Under the pieces are notes generated by a model. It did no database searches. It was not told the origin of the DNA and saw only the letters and a list, made by a program, of their open reading frames with translations. A stretch of DNA of 64,000 bases, taken from NCBI RefSeq assembly GCF_000821085.1, contig NZ_CCXR01000001.1:4237001-4301000 (forward strand). The letters run 5' to 3'. The translations under genes were made by a program, and so were the position numbers. The DNA is from Bacillus sp. B-jedd. Its GTDB lineage: Bacteria > Bacillota > Bacilli > Bacillales > Cytobacillaceae. Within the stretch, counting starts at the first letter, position 1. Each line of letters opens with the position of its first letter. Below are positions 46,770-55,306 of this stretch, one piece after another.

Positions 46770-47232
46770 CTTATTGAGCAGCTTTGCTGCCGGAATGCTG
46801 CTGACAACCGCGGTTTGTTCCGCTGTTTACTTCACTGCTGATACATCGAAAGCAGCCAGTAAAACTGTAAAAGTTGAATTAACCGATATCGAGATGAAAA
46901 ATAAACTTCAAGATAATAACTATGTGGTTCAAACGAAAGAAGAATTCGACAAAACCATTGCCGATGCAACTGCTGAAGCCCCAAAAGAAACGCCTCCGGC
47001 TGATAACGGGACAGCTGCAAAAACTGTCACCAAAGTGGTCATCAATGTCTCTGAAGGAATGACGAGTATAGATGTCGGCAGGGCGCTCGTTCAAGCCGGG
47101 ATCGTCAAGGATGCCTTTACGTTTTCCAAAGACATCGAGAAAAAAGGGCTGATGAACAAGCTGCGCCCCGGCGTATTTGTCGTAGACAGTTCGATGTCTT
47201 ACGATCAGATCATTTCTACGATATTCAAATAG
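46759..47232 (+). CDS. MltG/YceG-like N-terminal domain protein, no catalytic domain
   Basis: A 157-residue exported or anchored protein. Residues 1-27 are a hydrophobic signal or anchor (LLSSFAAGMLLTTAVCSAVYF). After a Pro/Thr/Ala linker, residues 95-157 resemble the LysM-like N-terminal part of MltG lytic transglycosylases: INVSEGMTSIDVGRALVQAGIV, then LRPGVFVVDSSMSYDQIISTI. The catalytic half of MltG is absent, so it may only bind peptidoglycan or regulate. ATG 46759 is chosen; TTG 46753 fits the AAAGGAGA site slightly better. Confidence 0.7.
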   Translation: MRVNLLSSFAAGMLLTTAVCSAVYFTADTSKAASKTVKVELTDIEMKNKLQDNNYVVQTKEEFDKTIADATAEAPKETPPADNGTAAKTVTKVVINVSEGMTSIDVGRALVQAGIVKDAFTFSKDIEKKGLMNKLRPGVFVVDSSMSYDQIISTIFK

Positions 47233-47242
47233 TCTGCCACAG

Positions 47243-47280
47243 AAAATACTGCGCCAATTGGACGCAGTATTTTTTATTTT
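47243..47280 (+). terminator. Terminator after the MltG-like gene
   Basis: Stem AAATACTGCG / CGCAGTATTT followed by a T-rich run. Confidence 0.88.
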
Positions 47281-47385
47281 ACTATTTTAAGCTGCCAGCA
47301 ATCATTTTAGCTGGGAACAACCTTATTACCGTACCTTTATGTTATAATAGTAAAGTTGTTTTTTTTGCACCAAGGGGGTCTCAGA

Positions 47386-48288
47386 ATGAAATTAAATAAA
47401 GGCATATTATTTATTTTGATCGGTGCTTCATTTTTCGGGTTTACACCGATTTTTGCAAAATTAGGATTCAGGAATGGCTATTCACTTGGCCAGATTAATA
47501 TTGTCCAAATGAGTATATCCTTTCTTTTGCTATGGTCATTGACCTTTATCAGACGGGCTGGTTTCAAAGGGCTGAATAAGAAGAATATCCTTCAGCTCAT
47601 GATGACCGGCAGCTTTATCGGTTTGACAAGTATTTTCTACTATGGAGCGATGCAATATGTGCCCGCATCGTTAGCCATCATTTTAATGTTCCAGTTCGTT
47701 TGGATCGGAATCGTGCTAGAGTGGATTTTCAGCAAAATTAAACCCGCACCTGTAACCATATTTTCCATCGTCTTAATCTTGATCGGGGTCTTTTTTGCTT
47801 CAAATATTTTAAATGGCGAAATAAAGGGCCTGCCTTTTAAAGGGATCTTATTTGGCATCCTGTCCGCCTTCACCTATGCCGGGTTCTTATTTTTTAGCGG
47901 AAAAATCGCTGTAAATGTGAATCCTTTGACGCGCACTTCTTTAATGGTGACAGGCTCGGCCACCCTCGTCTTTATCATCTTCATTCGCGACCTTCCAACC
48001 GTCCTCCCTCTGGAGGCAAATTTGTTAACAACGGCTGTTGGGGTTTCCTTATTTGGAGCAGTCCTTCCCCCACTGTTTTTCGCAGTGGGCATTCCATTGG
48101 TTTCAGGCGGAGTCGCTAATATCTTAACGTCTATTGAATTGCCGATTGCCATCCTGTCAGCAAGCCTGATATTGGCAGAAGCCATATCACCTCTTCAGTG
48201 GATAGGTACCGCTATTATACTGGCGGCGATTGCCTTGAACGAACTGGGCAGCAATCTCTTCGGATCAAGGCGGCAAATGAACGGTTGA
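47386..48288 (+). CDS. DMT superfamily (EamA) transporter
   Basis: A 300-residue, ten-helix drug/metabolite transporter made of two EamA repeats. The first covers residues 1-145 (GILFILIGASFFGFTPIFAKLG) and the second starts near KGILFGILSAFTYAGFLFFSG. Substrates of the family include amino acids and metabolites; none can be assigned. I start at ATG 47386 behind AAGGGGG; an ATG 10 codons earlier lacks a ribosome site. Monocistronic. Confidence 0.9.
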   Translation: MKLNKGILFILIGASFFGFTPIFAKLGFRNGYSLGQINIVQMSISFLLLWSLTFIRRAGFKGLNKKNILQLMMTGSFIGLTSIFYYGAMQYVPASLAIILMFQFVWIGIVLEWIFSKIKPAPVTIFSIVLILIGVFFASNILNGEIKGLPFKGILFGILSAFTYAGFLFFSGKIAVNVNPLTRTSLMVTGSATLVFIIFIRDLPTVLPLEANLLTTAVGVSLFGAVLPPLFFAVGIPLVSGGVANILTSIELPIAILSASLILAEAISPLQWIGTAIILAAIALNELGSNLFGSRRQMNG

Positions 48289-48297
48289 ATTGGCAAA

Positions 48298-48331
48298 AAA
48301 AGAGCTTGGAGGCATCTCCAAGCTCTTTTGC
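48298..48331 (+). terminator. Terminator of the EamA gene
   Basis: Perfect 14-bp stem AAAAGAGCTTGGAG / CTCCAAGCTCTTTT with a 4-base loop. Confidence 0.93.
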
Positions 48332-48389
48332 GTTGTGAAAATATGCAGTTAAACCTAGGAATCGAATATAGTGCTAGCACTCTGCTATC

Positions 48390-48460
48390 TTTATCCTTAA
48401 AATTTTGGATTTATCCTTATATATTCATCATTTATCCTTACTTTTTTGAATATATCCGTA
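48390..48460. repeat. Four phased 10-bp direct repeats (TTTATCCTTA)
   Basis: TTTATCCTTA starts at 48390, 48410 and 48431, and a variant TATATCCGTA at 48451, giving a 20-21-bp period. They lie between the EamA terminator and the 3' end of a minus-strand gene, where no promoter is needed. Confidence 0.8.
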
Positions 48461-48493
48461 TTTCATCTACGAGCGAATCGCTCCATGGACAAA

Positions 48494-49621
48494 TTACCCT
48501 TGAATCGTAAAAAACCGATTATAAACTATTCGCAAAAGCCGCCAAAAGATGAATAGGCAAATATTGAAAAATGACAATGCAAACAAATCGACCAGGATTG
48601 CTTCCAACACCCCATCTGGAATGGGTTTAAGGGCATTCGCCAATCCCCACCCAGACAGCTGTACCAACAAAATAAGCGATAAATCCCTTATCGAACGGTA
48701 CCATTTCACGCGCTTACGCCAATAGGCCCCCACAATGAAAAGAAGAAAAAAGTTGATGAGATTCATTCCGAACGAGGGGGAATGATCTCCGAATACCCCA
48801 TCAACGATTTGCCAGGAAGGCATCCAGGCAAGTGCGGCAAGAAAGTTACCGGCTAGCATGGCCAACAAGATTGGATTATAAACACTCTTATCACGCTGCA
48901 ACTCCCGTTCCCGTTTTTCCTCTATCATCTCTGTGCTGCGCCATGTCTTTAAATCCCTCTGCCGCCTAGTGCCCACTTTTGGCAAGGCCGAATCTTCTTC
49001 ATAAGGAATCTTCGGCAATTCTTCATATCCCTTTCGGTAATGCTCCAGCCTTACTTCACTCACATTGGCACCTGAACTAAAAACAGGAATGCCATTTTCC
49101 TTGAATCGCCAAACCCAATCCTCCATTTCTTTGGAATCCTCCAAACCAAACAGGGAATACTCGATTTTGCCTTGCTCATCAACCCATCTCATGATGACTT
49201 TTGCCCCAATAATATGATACCCAAGAGAATTTGTTCCTCTGGACATGTAGCGGGTCGTGCGGGCAATCGTCACCTCTTGCATTTGCTCAAAAGGAACGAA
49301 TTGCTCGACTTCTTCTCCGGTTTTAACATTCCTGACAAATGTGTAATATCCCTCTTCACGCAACTCACATTTCAAAACGAGGTCTGTATACAACTGATTG
49401 GACCATCGAAGAATCCGGCTCAGCCAGCCAAACAAACCTCCGCCGGCAAAACAAGCCAATGCTCCGAACCATTGCTGCCAAAAGAGCAGCACCACTCCAA
49501 AAGCAAACGCCGAAAAGGCCACTAAATAAAAGAACCATAATATAACCTTATGAAAAACTTTCGCCCATCCCGGGATCGCATTTGAATATTTCAGCTTTTC
49601 CTTTTGACTCATTTCAATCAA
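48494..49621 (-). CDS. Membrane protein of unknown function
   Basis: A 375-residue protein with two N-terminal transmembrane helices (about 25-70), a large soluble middle part (about 75-245) and four more helices (about 250-370). The middle region includes FVPFEQMQEVTIARTTRYMSRG and KVIMRWVDEQGKIEYSLFG, reminiscent of PH-like beta domains in bacterial membrane proteins. It starts at TTG 49621 behind GGGGGAG, or at ATG 49612. No partner gene. The next gene on the same strand ends about 250 bases upstream. Confidence 0.7.
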   Translation of the reverse strand: MIEMSQKEKLKYSNAIPGWAKVFHKVILWFFYLVAFSAFAFGVVLLFWQQWFGALACFAGGGLFGWLSRILRWSNQLYTDLVLKCELREEGYYTFVRNVKTGEEVEQFVPFEQMQEVTIARTTRYMSRGTNSLGYHIIGAKVIMRWVDEQGKIEYSLFGLEDSKEMEDWVWRFKENGIPVFSSGANVSEVRLEHYRKGYEELPKIPYEEDSALPKVGTRRQRDLKTWRSTEMIEEKRERELQRDKSVYNPILLAMLAGNFLAALAWMPSWQIVDGVFGDHSPSFGMNLINFFLLFIVGAYWRKRVKWYRSIRDLSLILLVQLSGWGLANALKPIPDGVLEAILVDLFALSFFNICLFIFWRLLRIVYNRFFTIQG

Positions 49622-49728
49622 ACTGCTTCTCCCCCATCCAATCTAAATTGTCCATAAGAGATAATGCCAAACTCAAAGAAATGCGCGATGCGCCGCCTAT
49701 GGCCGGGGAGACCCAGCCCGAAACATAT

Positions 49729-49757
49729 AAAAAACGGGTAATGCTTACCCGTTTTCA
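49729..49757. terminator. Hairpin terminator
   Basis: AAAACGGGTAA / TTACCCGTTTT with a 3-base loop, between two minus-strand genes. Read on the minus strand it could close the ABC operon, with TTATATG beyond. Confidence 0.7.
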
Positions 49758-49871
49758 GAACGTTCTTTTCTTAGAGTATAAGACATTGTAAAAAAAAGAC
49801 AAGAATTAGAGAGAAATAGGCTGTTCATTGCTAAAATAGTGATTACAGCGAAATAGCGCCAAATCTATACC

Positions 49872-50648
49872 CTACCCCCTGCTTACAGCCTGGCGGGCAC
49901 TCAAAGCAGCAAAACTTATAGTGGCGGCACAGAATAAAATAATGACAACAAAAGCTTTCCAAATATCACTTTCACCCCAGCCTGTAATCATGACCGCTCG
50001 CATGCCTTCAAACACATATGTCGTAGGATTGATTAATGCCGCTACTTTGAGCCACTCTGCCTCAATTAGATCATAAGGGACAAAGGTAGTACTCAGGAAT
50101 AGAAGCGGAAAGAAGATAAATGTTCCTGCTTGTGCGGCTTGTGCATTCTTTGTCCGAAGAGCAACCCCCACAGAATAGCCCGCAAAAGCCAGCCCCCACC
50201 CCACTGCGAGGAGAAGCACCACGACAACACCAGCGAAGCCAGTCACCACTTTTAGCCCCATTAAAAAACCGATGAGCAGGATGAGAATCGTTTGTACGAA
50301 AAGTTGAAGCATCCCTGCGATTATCGGTCCTAAAACAATTGCCAGACGTGATGCCGGAGTCAATAAAAGCCTTGAAAAATAGCCGTTTTCCAGATCCGTA
50401 ATAAGAGATTGCCCCGCGCCTCCCGCACCTCCAATAGCTCCCGAGACGATTGAGACAGGTAAAATAAACGCTAAGTAACTAGCTCCGCCAAATGCGGGAA
50501 GTTTCGAAATTCCACTCAGTCCAGCTTGATATACAAATAAAAAGAAAAGACTAATCACCATATTCGGAATGAAGGCGAAGGGGTTGCGAATCGTATTTAT
50601 TAAACTCCTTTTCGTAAAAAGCCAGGTGTGCTCCACAAATACTCTCAT
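49872..50648 (-). CDS. ABC-2 type permease (DrrB-like)
   Basis: A 258-residue permease with six hydrophobic helices. The ABC-2 signature region GLKVVTGFAGVVVVLLLAVG and the C-terminal LKVAALINPTTYVFEGMRAVM are visible. Together with the upstream ATPase it forms an exporter like DrrAB, which expels drugs or antibiotics. Its start overlaps the ATPase stop by 4 bases (ATGA), showing coupling. Confidence 0.9.
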   Translation of the reverse strand: MRVFVEHTWLFTKRSLINTIRNPFAFIPNMVISLFFLFVYQAGLSGISKLPAFGGASYLAFILPVSIVSGAIGGAGGAGQSLITDLENGYFSRLLLTPASRLAIVLGPIIAGMLQLFVQTILILLIGFLMGLKVVTGFAGVVVVLLLAVGWGLAFAGYSVGVALRTKNAQAAQAGTFIFFPLLFLSTTFVPYDLIEAEWLKVAALINPTTYVFEGMRAVMITGWGESDIWKAFVVIILFCAATISFAALSARQAVSRG

Positions 50649-51616
50649 GCATTCAGACTCCTCTCTCTATCTTTTTCAGATTGGATGGAATGGCCTGTCA
50701 AGTTTAGAAAGACATCATCTAATGAAGGCGGCGATACGTTCAGGTTAATGGGAGTGATTAACTCTTGATCTAACAAGCGAATAATCTCTGGCAATTTGGC
50801 CGTCCCTTTCTCTACAAACAACCGGAGGCCAGCCCCTAATGGTTTCTGATTAACTGTAACCCTTCCCAGCAGCGATGACGCACGCAGTGCTTCCACTTCT
50901 GTTGAAAAAACTAAATCAATTACATCCTTTCCTATAGACGCTTTTAAATTCTCTTGAGTGCCGGATGCAACGATTTTCCCCTCGTTGATAATTGAAATGC
51001 GATCTGCCAATTCGTCTGCTTCCTCTAGATATTGAGTGGTCAAAAAAATAGTAGTGCCCTTTTCCTTATTTAAAGATTGGATTTCTTCCCAAATTAGCTT
51101 TCGATTATATGGATCCAGCCCTGTCGTAGCCTCATCTAAGAACAAAACTTTTGGTTGTTGAACAAGGGTCAATGCCAAATCGAGACGTCTTCGCATCCCG
51201 CCTGAATACTTTCCACATTTTCTATTGGCGGCCTCCGATAAGCCCACAAGCTCCAATAATTCATTGGATCTTTTCCTCGCTTGGTGCGACCGCAGGCCAA
51301 ATAATTTCCCCTGGATTTCCAAAAGCTCCCGCCCAGTCAACTGGGGATCGACACCTGTTTCTTGCAGGGCGACTCCTATCACACGCCGTATTTTTTCCGG
51401 TTCATTCGTGACATCAAAACCGGAAATTTCCGCCTTGCCCGATGTGGGTTTTAATAAAGTGGTGATCATTTGTATAGTGGTTGATTTACCGGCGCCGTTT
51501 GGACCGAGAAAAGAAAAAAATTCACCTTCTTTAACATCGAAAGATACCCCTTTTACAGCTTGAACATTTCCTTTAAAAGTTTTAACCAGCTTCTCCACAT
51601 GAATCATTGATTTCAT
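50645..51616 (-). CDS. ABC transporter ATP-binding protein (DrrA-like)
   Basis: A 323-residue ATPase. Walker A is LGPNGAGKSTT, the signature is YSGGMRRRLDLALTL, Walker B VLFLDEATTGLDP and the His loop LTTQYLEEADELADR, the last typical of the DrrA group. A C-terminal extension (about 220-310) with INLNVSPPSLDDVFLNLTG is also DrrA-like. I start at ATG 51616, with AGGAGAG upstream; the frame continues 13 codons without support. Substrate unknown. Confidence 0.92.
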   Translation of the reverse strand: MKSMIHVEKLVKTFKGNVQAVKGVSFDVKEGEFFSFLGPNGAGKSTTIQMITTLLKPTSGKAEISGFDVTNEPEKIRRVIGVALQETGVDPQLTGRELLEIQGKLFGLRSHQARKRSNELLELVGLSEAANRKCGKYSGGMRRRLDLALTLVQQPKVLFLDEATTGLDPYNRKLIWEEIQSLNKEKGTTIFLTTQYLEEADELADRISIINEGKIVASGTQENLKASIGKDVIDLVFSTEVEALRASSLLGRVTVNQKPLGAGLRLFVEKGTAKLPEIIRLLDQELITPINLNVSPPSLDDVFLNLTGHSIQSEKDRERSLNA

Positions 51617-51759
51617 ATTTATCTCTCCTCGTACATTGAATATAGGACCTGCCACTTTTCATGAGAAAGTTGCGGAACTAATTATTTTATATAAACCTGG
51701 AGGTTAATTTATCATTAAAATTTCAAAAAAATTAATTAGCCTATTTTGATTGAGTATCA

Positions 51760-51791
51760 AAAAAAACAGTAGCTGTACCATGACAGCTACT
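51760..51791 (-). terminator. Terminator of the DUF378 gene
   Basis: AGTAGCTGT / ACAGCTACT stem followed on the minus strand by a T run. Confidence 0.85.
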
Positions 51792-51842
51792 AAAAATCCT
51801 TCTATATCCTCGAAACAGAAATCTTTTTATATGACTAAACCA

Positions 51843-52046
51843 TCATTTTGAAACAACCGGTAAAAGTTTCACACTATAGATAGCCGCAAGACCAACAAGG
51901 ATATAGACAATTCTTGCAATGACACTGTCCATCCCGCCAAATATCCCTCCAACTAAATCCCACTTAAACAATCCAACAAGCAGCCAATTCAAACCACCTA
52001 CAATAATCAATACGAGAGCAACAAGATTTAACGTTTTCATTTGCAT
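51843..52046 (-). CDS. DUF378 family small membrane protein
   Basis: A 67-residue protein with two transmembrane helices: LNLVALVLIIVGGLNWLLVGLF, which carries the GGLNWLLVG signature of DUF378, and IARIVYILVGLAAIYSV. ATG 52046 follows AAGGAGG; a longer frame upstream has no ribosome site. It is divergent from the B12-dependent MerR regulator. Both promoters contain the same 11-bp-spaced TGTATA direct repeats, so it is probably under that regulator. Function unknown. Confidence 0.85.
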   Translation of the reverse strand: MQMKTLNLVALVLIIVGGLNWLLVGLFKWDLVGGIFGGMDSVIARIVYILVGLAAIYSVKLLPVVSK

Positions 52047-52085
52047 GAACCTCCTTATAATATTTGTATAACTTCTTAAAAATAT

Positions 52086-52102
52086 TATACAAATACTATA
52101 CA
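52086..52102 (-). promoter_or_regulatory. Direct-repeat operator at the DUF378 promoter
   Basis: On the minus strand TGTATA-GTATT-TGTATA, an 11-bp period, overlapping a TATAAT -10 element. The same arrangement is found in front of the divergent regulator gene. Confidence 0.6.
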
Positions 52103-52247
52103 TATAAAAGCAAATGTTTTATTTGAAATTTTTAATTATTTTTTTCTTCTGGCAAAAAATGTGGACAACCCTTTGTCTATACACCCTTTTTCATTCTATT
52201 TTCTTCATAACTCCAAATCCCGCACCTCTTGAATTATGCATAGTTTT

Positions 52248-52266
52248 TGTATAGAATATGTATAAT
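52248..52266 (+). promoter_or_regulatory. Direct-repeat operator at the carH-like promoter
   Basis: TGTATA at 52248 and 52259 (11-bp period), the second merging with TATAAT at 52261-52266. Eleven-bp direct repeats over the promoter are the recognised operator type of CarH/LitR proteins; the match here is by spacing and by recurrence at the divergent promoter. Confidence 0.6.
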
Positions 52267-52283
52267 AACCGCGGGGTGATAAA

Positions 52284-53156
52284 ATGTATAGCATCAAAAA
52301 GGTATCCGAATTACTCGGCCTTCCCTCTGTAACAATTAGAGCATGGGAAAATAGGTATCAAGTTATTAATCCGATGCGAACAGAAGGCGGACACCGCTTA
52401 TACAGCGAGAAGGATATAGAAATCCTCCAATGGCTGAAAGAGCAAACCACGCAAAATGATTTAAAAATCGGTGAGGCTGTCCAGCTTTTGAAACAGTCAA
52501 CAATTAATTCTTTGGATCCCCCGCCAGTTCACAAATCTTTTGATGATATAAAAAAAAGTTTATATAAAGCGCTGATTGAATATAATTCACAAGATGCAAA
52601 CAACATTATAGAATTGGCTTTTTCTATGTTTGAATATGAAGAAGTCTTCCATCACATTTTGGGAGAAGTTTTGTATCAAATAGGTGATGACTGGGAGAAT
52701 GGAAAAGTTACTGTTGCTCAAGAACACTTTGCCTCTCAGTTCGTCATTAACCGATTTGCTCAGTTTTTAAGAGTCCTTCCTGTTAACGATTCACTGCCTA
52801 AAGTGCTGGCCTTTTGTCCTGAGGAGGAAGATCATCACATTGGCCTAATGCTTTTTAGCCTTTTCCTTCGAAAAAAAGGAAATGAAGTGATTTATTTAGG
52901 GCCGAATACTCCTTTCGATGGTTTATTAGATGTAATCAACAAAAAGAAACTTTCTATTATCACCATTTCCATAACCAATCCCGCACTATTGGTGAGGGTG
53001 GAAGAATGGATTCAAGCCCTTACAGAAACGAATGCCAATTTAAAGTTCGTCATCGGTGGTAAAGGCGTTCTGGGAAGCCAGCATATGGATTTACAATCAG
53101 TTTCTTATTTGACTGATTCAGATTGGGAATCCTTTTATGAATCTAAATTCCTTTAG
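52284..53156 (+). CDS. MerR-type regulator with cobalamin-binding domain (CarH/LitR-like)
   Basis: A 290-residue repressor. Residues 1-70 are a MerR winged helix (YSIKKVSELLGLPSVTIRAWENRYQ). A four-helix bundle follows with the W-x9-EH motif, DDWENGKVTVAQEHF, the cap over adenosylcobalamin in light-sensing CarH. The Rossmann B12 domain has EEEDHHIGLML, giving the ExHxxG lower-ligand His. These residues suggest a green/blue-light-responsive, AdoB12-dependent tetrameric repressor. Operator-like repeats lie at its own promoter and at the divergent gene. Confidence 0.88.
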   Translation: MYSIKKVSELLGLPSVTIRAWENRYQVINPMRTEGGHRLYSEKDIEILQWLKEQTTQNDLKIGEAVQLLKQSTINSLDPPPVHKSFDDIKKSLYKALIEYNSQDANNIIELAFSMFEYEEVFHHILGEVLYQIGDDWENGKVTVAQEHFASQFVINRFAQFLRVLPVNDSLPKVLAFCPEEEDHHIGLMLFSLFLRKKGNEVIYLGPNTPFDGLLDVINKKKLSIITISITNPALLVRVEEWIQALTETNANLKFVIGGKGVLGSQHMDLQSVSYLTDSDWESFYESKFL

Positions 53157-53219
53157 GTATCCTTTTGCTTATGTAACATGCTGGCGCGATAACCTTTGCA
53201 GCGTGTCTTACCATTTAAA

Positions 53220-53277
53220 AAACAGGACCTGTTATCCCGCAAGTCACTCTGTTGCGGATACCAGGTCCTGTTTTTCA
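53220..53277 (+). terminator. Terminator of the carH-like gene
   Basis: AACAGGACCTG / CAGGTCCTGTT stem with an inner CCCGCAA / TTGCGG hairpin, followed by a T run. Confidence 0.88.
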
Positions 53278-53279
53278 TG

Positions 53280-53783
53280 TTACATCGTAGACGCTGATGA
53301 AGCAGCGGCATTGTCAGCTTTTACACAGTCAATTGCCACTACAAGCGCAATAATGATGCTTTCCATTTCATCCTTCAAGATTTGAACCTTATAGCTATCG
53401 CCCCAGGTAAACCATTCTTTGTTCACCCTGCCGACGACCTCTCCATGCTGCAATACTTCAAAATCCATATCCCACCAATTGCCTTGTACTTCGATGCCAA
53501 CCCCTTCAATTGTATAGCGCGGTTTAAAGAAGGAAAACTCCTTCTGAATCGTTACCATCTCCCGCCCATTTACCTCAACAAAAAACCTAGGCAAAAAACT
53601 GAATACCTTTTTCGTAATGAGGGCAACCTCATCTCTATTTATATTCATGACAGAAAATGTTTTCGGGATTTTCATGAAGCTTCCTTCTATGAAATAAACG
53701 TCGATCTCATCCTGATCCTTTACGGTAAACTTCTCACTTAGACTGAATACCTTTTGCTTGATGTACAATTGTTTCATCCTCAT
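53280..53783 (-). CDS. yxjI: LURP-one-related / YxjI-like protein
   Basis: A 167-residue cytoplasmic protein of the LOR (LURP-one-related, tubby/scramblase-like) beta-barrel fold. Typical segments are LYIKQKVFSLSEKFTVKD at the start, FFVEVNGREMVTIQKEFSF, and WFTWGDSYKVQI followed by a hydrophobic helix IIIALVVAIDCV. This matches Bacillus YxjI in length and pattern. Cellular role unknown. Start at ATG 53783 (AGGAG 9 bases off) or ATG 53777. Confidence 0.82.
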   Translation of the reverse strand: MRMKQLYIKQKVFSLSEKFTVKDQDEIDVYFIEGSFMKIPKTFSVMNINRDEVALITKKVFSFLPRFFVEVNGREMVTIQKEFSFFKPRYTIEGVGIEVQGNWWDMDFEVLQHGEVVGRVNKEWFTWGDSYKVQILKDEMESIIIALVVAIDCVKADNAAASSASTM

Positions 53784-53895
53784 CCGCCCCCATCTCCTGT
53801 ATATTAGTAACGTATACGGTTAAATCTTGTTAATTGTTTCATAAAATTTTTCTATTTTTTCAAAACCTTTCCGGTTACTTATATTTTCTCAAAAG

Positions 53896-53920
53896 AAAAG
53901 GCACCCAAAAAGGGTGCCGA
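53896..53920 (-). terminator. hmp terminator
   Basis: GGCACCC / GGGTGCC stem with loop AAAAA and an A/T-rich flank, just beyond the hmp stop on the minus strand. Confidence 0.75.
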
Positions 53921-53946
53921 ATCATTTTATATATTCAATACAATTG

Positions 53947-55161
53947 TTACGCGTTCAAATCCCCTTTAGGGCCGAAGAATTCATAGTGAATCCTTTCTTC
54001 CTCTACACCCATTTCTTTTAGGGAGCGATAGATGGCCTTCATGAATGGAGTCGGTCCGCAGAAGTAGAAATCAGCTTCTTGAACTTGTACATATTCCTCC
54101 AGCCACACTTTCGTGACATACCCCTCAACGTCAAAGCAGCCAGTTTGGCGGTCTTCTTCTGTTGGTGAATCATAAAAAACGAAAGACTTTACGTTTTCTT
54201 TTTCGGCAATTAAAGCTACTTCATCCCGTAAAGCATGGACGCTGCTATTTTGCGCGGCGTGAATAAAGGTGACATCCCTGTCCGGCTGAACCTCAACCAC
54301 TGTTTTTAACATGCTCAACATAGGAGTCAATCCAACACCGCCGCTCATCAATACGATAGGGGTGTCCTTCTGTAAATCCAAAACAAAGTCCCCTGCTGGC
54401 GCGCTGATTTTAAGCTCGTCCCCCTCATTCACATTTTCATGAAGGTAATTGGACACCTTGCCATCCGGGTTTTCAGGACTTGTTTCCCTTTTCACACTAA
54501 TACGATAGTGGTTCCTCCCTGGTGCATCAGAAAGGCTGTACTGGCGAATATGGGTAAACTCTTCCCCTGGAATCTCGAGTTTAATGCTAATATATTGGCC
54601 AGGAAGAAAATCAGCAATAGCTTTATTATCCTTCGGCTTAAGGTATAAAGATGTAATGACATTACTTTCGTTTACTTTGCGGTCAACGATAAAGTCACGG
54701 AATCCATCCCAGCCGCCTTTCTGGTCAGCGGCTTCATGGTACATCTGGGCCTCCACACTAATGAATGCATCCGCAATGACCCCGTAAGCTTCCGTCCAGG
54801 CTTCAATGATTTCATCCGTTGCGGCATCACCAAGGACATCTTTAATCGCAAGGATGAGGTATTTTCCTACAATCGGATAATGTTCCGCTTTAATTCCAAG
54901 ACTGCGATGTTTATGAGCAATTTGGGTAACCACTGGCAAAATGGCTTCCAGATTGTCAATGTACATTGCCGCAGCATATACCGCGCCTGCAAGCGCCTTT
55001 TGCTGCCTGCCCTGTTTTTGGTTTGCATGGTTGAAAATATTCAACAACTCAGGATGTGCCTCGAACATTAACTGATAAAATCGTGTCGTAATTTTTTCTC
55101 CGTGCTGTTCCAACACGGGAACGGTTGATTTAACGATGTCTATCTTCTGCTGATTTAACAA
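53947..55161 (-). CDS. hmp: Flavohaemoprotein (nitric oxide dioxygenase)
   Basis: A 404-residue cytoplasmic enzyme that oxidises NO to nitrate with O2 and NAD(P)H. The globin domain (1-140) has the proximal His in IAHKHRSLGIKAEHYPIVG. The FAD-binding domain carries HIRQYSLSDAPG and the NAD domain SGGVGLTPMLSML and FYFCGPTPFM. I start at TTG 55161, which has GGGAG 8 bases upstream and aligns with the usual start (LLNQQKIDIVKSTVPVL), 11 codons inside the longest frame. Such genes are NO-induced; no NsrR site was identified. Confidence 0.93.
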   Translation of the reverse strand: MLNQQKIDIVKSTVPVLEQHGEKITTRFYQLMFEAHPELLNIFNHANQKQGRQQKALAGAVYAAAMYIDNLEAILPVVTQIAHKHRSLGIKAEHYPIVGKYLILAIKDVLGDAATDEIIEAWTEAYGVIADAFISVEAQMYHEAADQKGGWDGFRDFIVDRKVNESNVITSLYLKPKDNKAIADFLPGQYISIKLEIPGEEFTHIRQYSLSDAPGRNHYRISVKRETSPENPDGKVSNYLHENVNEGDELKISAPAGDFVLDLQKDTPIVLMSGGVGLTPMLSMLKTVVEVQPDRDVTFIHAAQNSSVHALRDEVALIAEKENVKSFVFYDSPTEEDRQTGCFDVEGYVTKVWLEEYVQVQEADFYFCGPTPFMKAIYRSLKEMGVEEERIHYEFFGPKGDLNA

Positions 55162-55306
55162 ACCAAACACTCCCTTAGTAAATACTATATTCACGTTGTT
55201 TATTATATAGAAAGATACCCTGGAACCTTGTGATTTAAATCACACCCAAAAAGAGAAAACTTTTTATTAGAATGCTCTTCAATGTAACTTTTGCAAGTGA
55301 TTTTAC

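Noticed and set aside
48328-48510. 60-residue plus-strand frame
   Set aside because: Covers the phased TTTATCC repeats after a strong terminator; aromatic/Ile-rich composition reflects AT repeats, no ribosome site.
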